Part shown: positions 58,574-64,000 of the stretch, in pieces
How the letters are laid out: every line of letters begins with the position of its first letter
How positions within the stretch are numbered: position 1 is the stretch's first letter
DNA from: Lutraria lutraria
Lineage: Eukaryota; Mollusca; Bivalvia; Venerida; Mactridae
Length of the DNA stretch: 64,000 nt
Direction: 5' to 3'
Assembly: GCA_964023205.1 (NCBI GenBank)
Contig: OZ026835.1
Coordinates: forward strand, 6,530,414-6,594,413
Program-made: the position numbers and the translations under genes
The notes under the pieces: generated by a model
Databases searched by the model: none
Seen by the model: the letters and a program-made list of their open reading frames with translations, nothing else
What the model was told of the DNA's origin: nothing

Positions 58574-59658
58574 AATTATGCCCCCGTCACACCATAGCAT
58601 GTCAGTACCACGCTCGCAAAGTTCCCATCACGTCCTGAAAATTTTGATGGACGTGGCGGGGACGGGGTCAAACTCGAAAAAAATGATGCACCCAGGTTCT
58701 CACTACGTCCTTACAACGTCTTTGCAAGGTTCTCACTGCGTCTATCACGTTCCCAGTAAGTTCATTACACGTGCAGCCTCCCGTGGTCATCAGGTCTATT
58801 GCGTTTATCCTGCGTCCAAATTACGTGCTCGCTACGTCCATGCAGACTGAACTGCGCTCTCACTAGGTCCCAATAACGTCCTCATTGCATTCAATCGCTC
58901 CGTATATATACTGTACAATGTGTCTATTTATTATAACTGGTCATATTGGCCGAACAGAAGTCTTCTTTCTGCTGATAGTCATGCACTTACACAACATAAT
59001 CTAGATTGCTTCATGTTCCCTTTTTTCTATTTCGTTTTTAGAAAATGGCAATCCAAAATGGCTTCTTGTCCTGGTACAATAACTAATTGCATTCATTTGT
59101 TAACATATATTTGACTGGAAATGAAAGAATGGGGTATGAATCCAGTATTTATACCAATTGCTCAGAACCTGACAAGAACGTACTGGGTACCTGTTGCAAA
59201 CGTACTAAAGACGTGGCGGAGCAAAATTACAACCTATTACAGTCTTCTGTAACGTGATGTGGACGTACTATGGTCTTAGCATACACCTGGTTGAGACGTA
59301 GTGAGAACTTCACTGACGTAGCAAAAGCGTAGTGACAACCCAGTGACATCGCGGTGAAAATCGCTTGCTGTCTTTTCAAGTCCGCACCACGCTTCTTCTG
59401 CGTCAATGAAGTTCCAACTAGGTTTTAGTCACGTCCCTGTTACGTTCTTACTACGTAAGCACTGCGTTCTAATTTGACCACGTCCCCGCCACGTTATTTT
59501 TTGACATGTCCCACCACGTCCTTCACGTCCACGAAGACCATACCACGCTTGAACCAGTTCCAACTGCGTCCTCATCACGTTAATCAAGTTCTTGCCACGT
59601 TCTGTCAGGACGTGGTGGACGTAGTGCAAACGTGGCCCTAGTATGATGGGTGTATAAT
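58574..59658. mobile_element. Element built of ~11-bp GTCC/ACGT words (E2)
   Basis: Both arms are chains of words near 11 bases with consensus GTYCYNNYNAC, for example gttctcactac, gtccttacaac, gttcttactac and gtccctgttac. Part of the right arm carries the inverted form (gtagtgagaac). The ends attatgcccccgtcacacca and, inverted, attatacacccatcatacta match. About 250 bases in the middle (58905-59155) lack the words. No transposase is seen. The sequence is much richer in CpG than its surroundings. Confidence 0.65.
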
Positions 59659-60217
59659 CAAACCGTATATGAAACTACGTCATAACGAGGGGAAATAATT
59701 TTCTCCTAATTCGCTAGCTTAAACGTAGAAAATTATATTTATTGCAATATGCTTCAACTAATTGACTGACGCTATAAAGATTGTCTGCAAATCTACACGA
59801 TCTGAGAAAAAAAGTAACAATATAACCTGTGATATACATAAATTTTGCTTTTGCATTAAAGTAAATATTTTTCGAAAATAAAACTAATGGTATTCAATTT
59901 ATGGTAAAACTATTTTGTCAAATTCAGTACAAACCCATTTTGAGTGCTGTTTTCACCTAATTGTCAATCAAATCTTGCTTTTACAAACTAGTAAGCCACA
60001 TATGTCTATTAACTATAATAATTATATCCATTGTATATTAACAATCCATTAACTTGAACAAAAGCACCGCATACTTCAAACACGTATGATGTAAAATATT
60101 GTATATCTTACTTAAAAGTATACATTACTTCATAAAACAGGACATTCATCAATATTTTATGGAATGTTATTTCGACCATTAGGTTTATTTAAACAATTTA
60201 ATTGTTCATTTAGCTTG

Positions 60218-60293
60218 GACGTAATTGGTTGATGACGTAAAAACAAGTTTATATAGAGAGGAGATAGACTGGACATATATTTAAAGGGACTAG
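60218..60293 (+). promoter_or_regulatory. Promoter-like block (copy B)
   Basis: It is identical over 76 bases to 43177-43252, with inverted CCAAT, TGACGTAA and TTTATATAG in the same spacing. It lies about 1.0 kb upstream of the paralogue's ATG. Confidence 0.45.
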
Positions 60294-60544
60294 CCATCAG
60301 ATTTTGTTATTTTTTATTTGAAATTCTGACACCATTTTTAATAAGATTCTGACACCATTTTTAATTAAATTCTGACACCTTTCAAATCAGAACTATTGAT
60401 AAATAGTTACTGCAATAAATGTTTAATTATATCGATAAGTTAATCGATGTTTTAATTGCTATGTTCATTTATTGCAAAACTTTTTTAGGTTTTGTGATAT
60501 GCAGTAATTTCTGTAATGATAGCCACGCAGTGAACATATTCAAC

Positions 60545-60625
60545 ATAACAATAAATAAACAACGTTAGATGACAACAATAAATGAATAACAATAAAGGAC
60601 AATAAAACAACAATAAAACTACATT
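60545..60625. repeat. Collapsed minisatellite (copy B)
   Basis: A few 'aacaataaa' units occupy the position of the 360-base array in copy A. The right flank 'ccagtttactat' corresponds to 'cgagtttactat' in copy A. Confidence 0.75.
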
Positions 60626-60704
60626 CCAGTTTACTATAACCATGTTTTCTGTATTTTTACAGTCACACAACATCTACTAAATTAGTGATATGTGTTAACT
60701 AAAC

Positions 60705-60925
60705 CAGGGGACTCCGAGGTTGAGTGGTAATATATACTCACTTGTAATCACTGGCCTCGCATTGTCGCGAGCTCGAATCCCAACAAGCTAAAAAATCCTC
60801 ACGTGAGGAAAGTCGGTGATTCTCCACAGGTGTAAGCTGGAAAATGTCGTCGAATGACCCCAGCTGTTAATCTCGTTAATCTCCAGTGAAATAAAGACGC
60901 TATGTACACCTTTAAACTAATTGTA
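60705..60925 (+). repeat. tRNA-derived SINE (copy B of duplication)
   Basis: It is the counterpart of 43905-44140, with 'ccgaggttgagtggtaat' and 'gagctcgaatccca' as A and B boxes. The B box is closer to consensus here than in copy A. Confidence 0.75.
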
Positions 60926-61259
60926 AGTTTTTATGGAAGTAACTTTTTGATGTTATATATAATAGAGGTAGGTGTCTTTAATTACGTGACTGTGCCATAT
61001 TAACTATATAGTTAATATATAATGTACATTGTTGTAACACATCACTTGTATTGTTCAAGGGAGTATCACTGTACGATTATTCACAGATTGTTTGATTGAT
61101 TGAATTGTAATCGGATAAATATTAGTCTATTTCGGTGATAGGGTTTAATATTTAGGTTATGATATTTCATAATTCGACCTTTCAGCTACAATAAATGGTT
61201 GCGGCAGCACTGTCTAACTACATTAAAATAATACAAAAAAGTACGTAACGTTTCTGGTC

Positions 61260-61413
61260 ATGGAGATGAAAGTTTGGATTTTTCTGACTTTTCTCTTGTC
61301 ATTAGTAAGAAGTCAAACTATTAATGAAGTCAAGTCACTGAGGACTTACCTATTTACGACAAAAGATTATGACAGTAATATACGACCGATCCAGAATCAG
61401 TCGATGCCAATAG
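61260..61413 (+). CDS. Exon 1 of a second receptor paralogue (partial gene)
   Basis: It encodes the same 51 residues as 45163-45316, beginning MEMKVWIFLTF and ending IQNQSMPI, with the same 'gtaagt' donor and phase 1. No exon 2-like sequence was seen before the window ends, so the remaining exons should lie downstream. Identity of the exon, promoter-like block and intron start argues for a functional or recently functional tandem gene, not a stray fragment. Confidence 0.85.
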
Positions 61414-62911
61414 GTAAGTCGTTTTTGTGCATCTGTGTAGTTATTTTGAGTTCTCTGTAATTCATGTATTTGTATTTAACATTTTTTATATAGTATAAAT
61501 AAACACTTAAACTAACCAGAAATTGCAATTCTATGTTTATACATGTTGTTACATATTGTTTTAAAGAACTCCCGCTCATAAATACACGTACGGAAAATCT
61601 CACTTTGCGACAACACCAATACATTGACCACCTATTTTATCGACCAGGGGTGACTAACTCAAAGCTATCTTAAAGCTTACGACTCGCGTAACACGGTAGT
61701 AAGGAGGTAGTATCGATTTTCGTGGCTAACTCAACGAGGTTGTAAGATGCGACGTTCTCGCAAAGTTGTAAATATTTACGAGAAAAATATCTAGGTGATA
61801 AGAGGGTCGTAAGTTATGTGTCGACATTTAAGACTTCTATTTGATTCGGAGGTTAATAGTTTATCATCTTTTTTTAAGAAATTGTCTTACATAAGTTGTA
61901 CTTTTATGTAAGGGTATATTAAATAAATAAAATAAATGAATCTTTACCGATTGTACTTTAAACAAATGACGGTTGAAATGCATTCTACAGTTTTTTTGCG
62001 TTTGATACTATGATGTATTTACGCGTGTTAAATAAATAAATAACATAGGATTTGATCTTGTAATCCGTTAATATTCATTAAAAAATGTATCCGTTTCGAA
62101 GTATTTTGTTACTTTTGACGTGTGTTGCAGGAGAAACAACTGTATGCATGCGTATTTGTATTATGGTTTGATTATTTACACGATTATTATCATGTATAAT
62201 AAATAGTTTATAGATCTCAGCAATTTGACTTGAATTCCACTATTTCAAGCATTCATGGTTAGATACAATATCCAGCAGTATAATGTAATCATTTAGCGTC
62301 GGTGGAATTGTGCTGCCTTTACCAATTAATATGTACCATTCTTGATGGCCAGACACTAATTAAGAATACATTGTATCAGATTGTCAGATTCATTAAAACA
62401 TGCATACATTAATTGTGAATCAATAATTTAGATTTGAGGCTATAACATATTTGTACACATATCGACCAAAATGACGGATTTTAAATTTATCAAAAAAATA
62501 TGTTTTCTTTCGATATTTATAATATGATTAGTTAAGTTTCTTGAATTGCGAGAATGATTAAAGTTAAATAAATATAATTTTGAAGAGGTAGTTTGAACAA
62601 TGCTTTACCTTCAATTTCAGAAGTTGGATAATGAAGACTTTAAGTATGTTGTTTCTTATATATAAGATAACTTTGCAATTTTAATAATAACAAAGAGTTT
62701 CGTCTAACCTATGGAAAATAAAAATGGTTTTAACAAAACTGTTTTTTTAGAATTAATAATCATTATACTACAAACCCTTTTGCAGAATTAATATTTTTGA
62801 CATATAGTGAATATTTTACGATGAAGGAAAAGACAAACACGTCCAATCGCCCCGATATTAAATCCCGGGTACCGTATGATAATATAGTCTACGATTTATC
62901 TTGCGATGTTT

Positions 62912-63140
62912 CTTACGACACCCTAAAAATCTCCATACAAATTCTCAAGGCTTTAGGGCTGTCGCAACACCGCAAACTAGGTTTTCGACATGTACATTTC
63001 CCTAGCGATTTCGAGCGCTTTTTGTAGCTCGCAAGGTAGCTGCACGGTAACATCAAGACGTCCGCATGATTTTACACATGGTATTTTTGTTAACGCATTT
63101 TTCTAGAACGCCGTGGGATCGCCATGAGAACGCGACCAGA
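62912..63140. mobile_element. Short relative of E1 (E3)
   Basis: The segment 62915-63034 matches E1 45561-45682, and 63106-63137 has the same three-word chain gaacgccgtgg / gatcgccatga / gaacgcgacc. The roughly 650 bases that separate these parts in E1 are nearly absent, so E3 looks like an internally deleted copy. Confidence 0.55.
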
Positions 63141-63489
63141 GTTTGCAATAACTTCAGGGATTATGTACATGTATCCCAAACTTGCTGCACCTTCTCCATT
63201 AGTACATATTATATATATATTTACGTTTTTTACTCTTCATACGATTTTAAAAGAACGGCAAACAAAATCACTACTTAGCAACACATTGAACAGTCAAAAT
63301 AGTTTTTCTCGGATTTTGACGTTCGATGGCTGATCATTAAAATCGCTGACATTATAAAAAATATATATTTCGACATTAATGATCTATAATCTTAGAAAAA
63401 TAAGACCACACACCAATACCTACCACTTCTGGACCAAAATGGTGTCATGAGAATGGGGGTGTACTGTTCAAAGCGAAATATGTTTGTTT

Positions 63490-63700
63490 GTTTGTTTGAG
63501 TTTTACGCCCCTTTTCAACTGTCAGAGTCATATGAGGCGGACAGTTCTATCGTTAGAACCATCCTCCGTAATCAACTGCCTGCTTTCGCACATAAAGAGA
63601 CATGGTTGGTAGATTGGCTTGAACCAACGACCATCTATCAGTGAGAGGTTACAGTGATTTGAAGTCAGCGACCTTAACCATTCGACCACGGTGGTGGGTC
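63490..63700 (-). repeat. tRNA-derived SINE, ggggcgtaaaac-tail family, minus strand
   Basis: On the minus strand 'ggtcgaatggttaaggtcgc' and 'cgttggttcaagcc' are A and B boxes. The body has 'gcgaaagcaggcagttg', 'actgtccgcctcatatga' and the tail 'aaaaggggcgtaaaactc', in the same order as the copy at 27845-28055. Confidence 0.75.
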
Positions 63701-64000
63701 TTCCAAAGCGGATAATATATTTAAAAAAGCAGAATGGTTTGAAAAATCTAAATGACGATGGTTAAAAATATAACATTAATTTATATAACTCTTTACATTT
63801 TGAATGCTTACTGATCAACCCTCGTATGTACAGAAATTGATACGTGTCTTTCTTTTCATTACAATAACAATAAAGGTAATTAAAACCTGCCACGATTTTG
63901 AAACCATACAAAGACGAGAGTACTCAATATTGACACCAGTTTTTAACCTCATGTTAAGTAAGGCGATTATTTGTTTAAAGAAGCTAATAAGAAATCGATA

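Larger units (their letters stand above)
57829..60019. other. Intergenic stretch between receptor paralogues
   Basis: It contains a tRNA-like SINE (58232-58335, minus) and an 11-bp-word element (58574-59658). The rest is AT-rich with no gene signal. The open frames across the word element follow from its repeats. Confidence 0.7.
60020..61500 (+). repeat. Tandem segmental duplication, copy B
   Basis: This is the colinear counterpart of 42990-45400, about 16.5 kb downstream. It lacks the 790-base segment of copy A, has a shorter minisatellite, three rather than two 'attctgacacc' units, and about 95 extra bases at 61044-61138. Confidence 0.9.
61414..64000. other. Presumed intron 1 of the second receptor paralogue
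   Basis: The first about 80 bases match intron 1 of copy A, after which similarity is lost. Contents are a possible word-type element near 61640-61830 (repeats of 'taactcaa' and 'cgtaag'), E3 at 62912-63140 and a SINE at 63490-63700. No exon was recognised. Confidence 0.65.

Noticed and set aside
58578..59629. Open frames on both strands (90 and 66 codons)
   Set aside because: They fall in the 11-base-word element and arise from its repeated, stop-poor words.

Overview
The window reads as AT-rich animal nuclear DNA. Genes are split into exons with GT-AG junctions, introns are kilobases long, and SINEs, MITEs and broken LINEs are frequent. Repeat style (tRNA-headed SINEs, many acatgtacatgt-like words, 11-bp word arrays) together with a divergent, tandemly duplicated nicotinic-receptor gene suggests a mollusc, most likely a bivalve. 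That placement is inference; no species is claimed.

Region 1 (about 1-36.7 kb, + strand) holds the 3' part of a Nance-Horan syndrome (NHS)/GUK-holder family gene. Coding exons lie at 10570-10835, 14876-15971, 23836-23977 and 32260-35656, with phases that join cleanly. A candidate 9-nt in-frame micro-exon sits at 12049-12057. The exon(s) coding for the N-terminal WAVE-homology domain are upstream, probably outside the window. The introns carry SINEs, a family of TACAGT-ended MITEs, a 203-bp MITE, a self-complementary GAAC/GTTC word array and a G20 tract.

Region 2 (about 36.7-43 kb) is intergenic. It has a SINE, a MITE and two decayed LINE 3' fragments on the + strand.

Region 3 (43-57.8 kb, + strand) is a complete five-exon Cys-loop ligand-gated channel gene of the nicotinic acetylcholine receptor type. 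The predicted protein is 410 aa with a signal peptide, a C-x13-C Cys-loop, four membrane segments and a Glu before M2 that predicts cation selectivity. It has no vicinal-cysteine loop C. Intron 1 carries a 5'-truncated LINE with an 11-bp target-site duplication and a younger DNA element nested in it. Intron 4 carries a second copy of the same LINE, with a foldback insertion inside and a MITE beside it. Both LINEs are antisense to the host gene.

Region 4 (57.8-64 kb) starts with an intergenic stretch holding a roughly 1.1-kb element built of 11-bp words. A second copy of the receptor gene's upstream region and first exon follows (60.0-61.5 kb); the rest of that paralogue runs off the window. 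The two first exons are identical over all 154 nt by eye, and a promoter-like 76-nt block is also identical, although the surrounding duplicated DNA has clearly diverged. The window therefore catches the junction between two members of a tandem receptor array.
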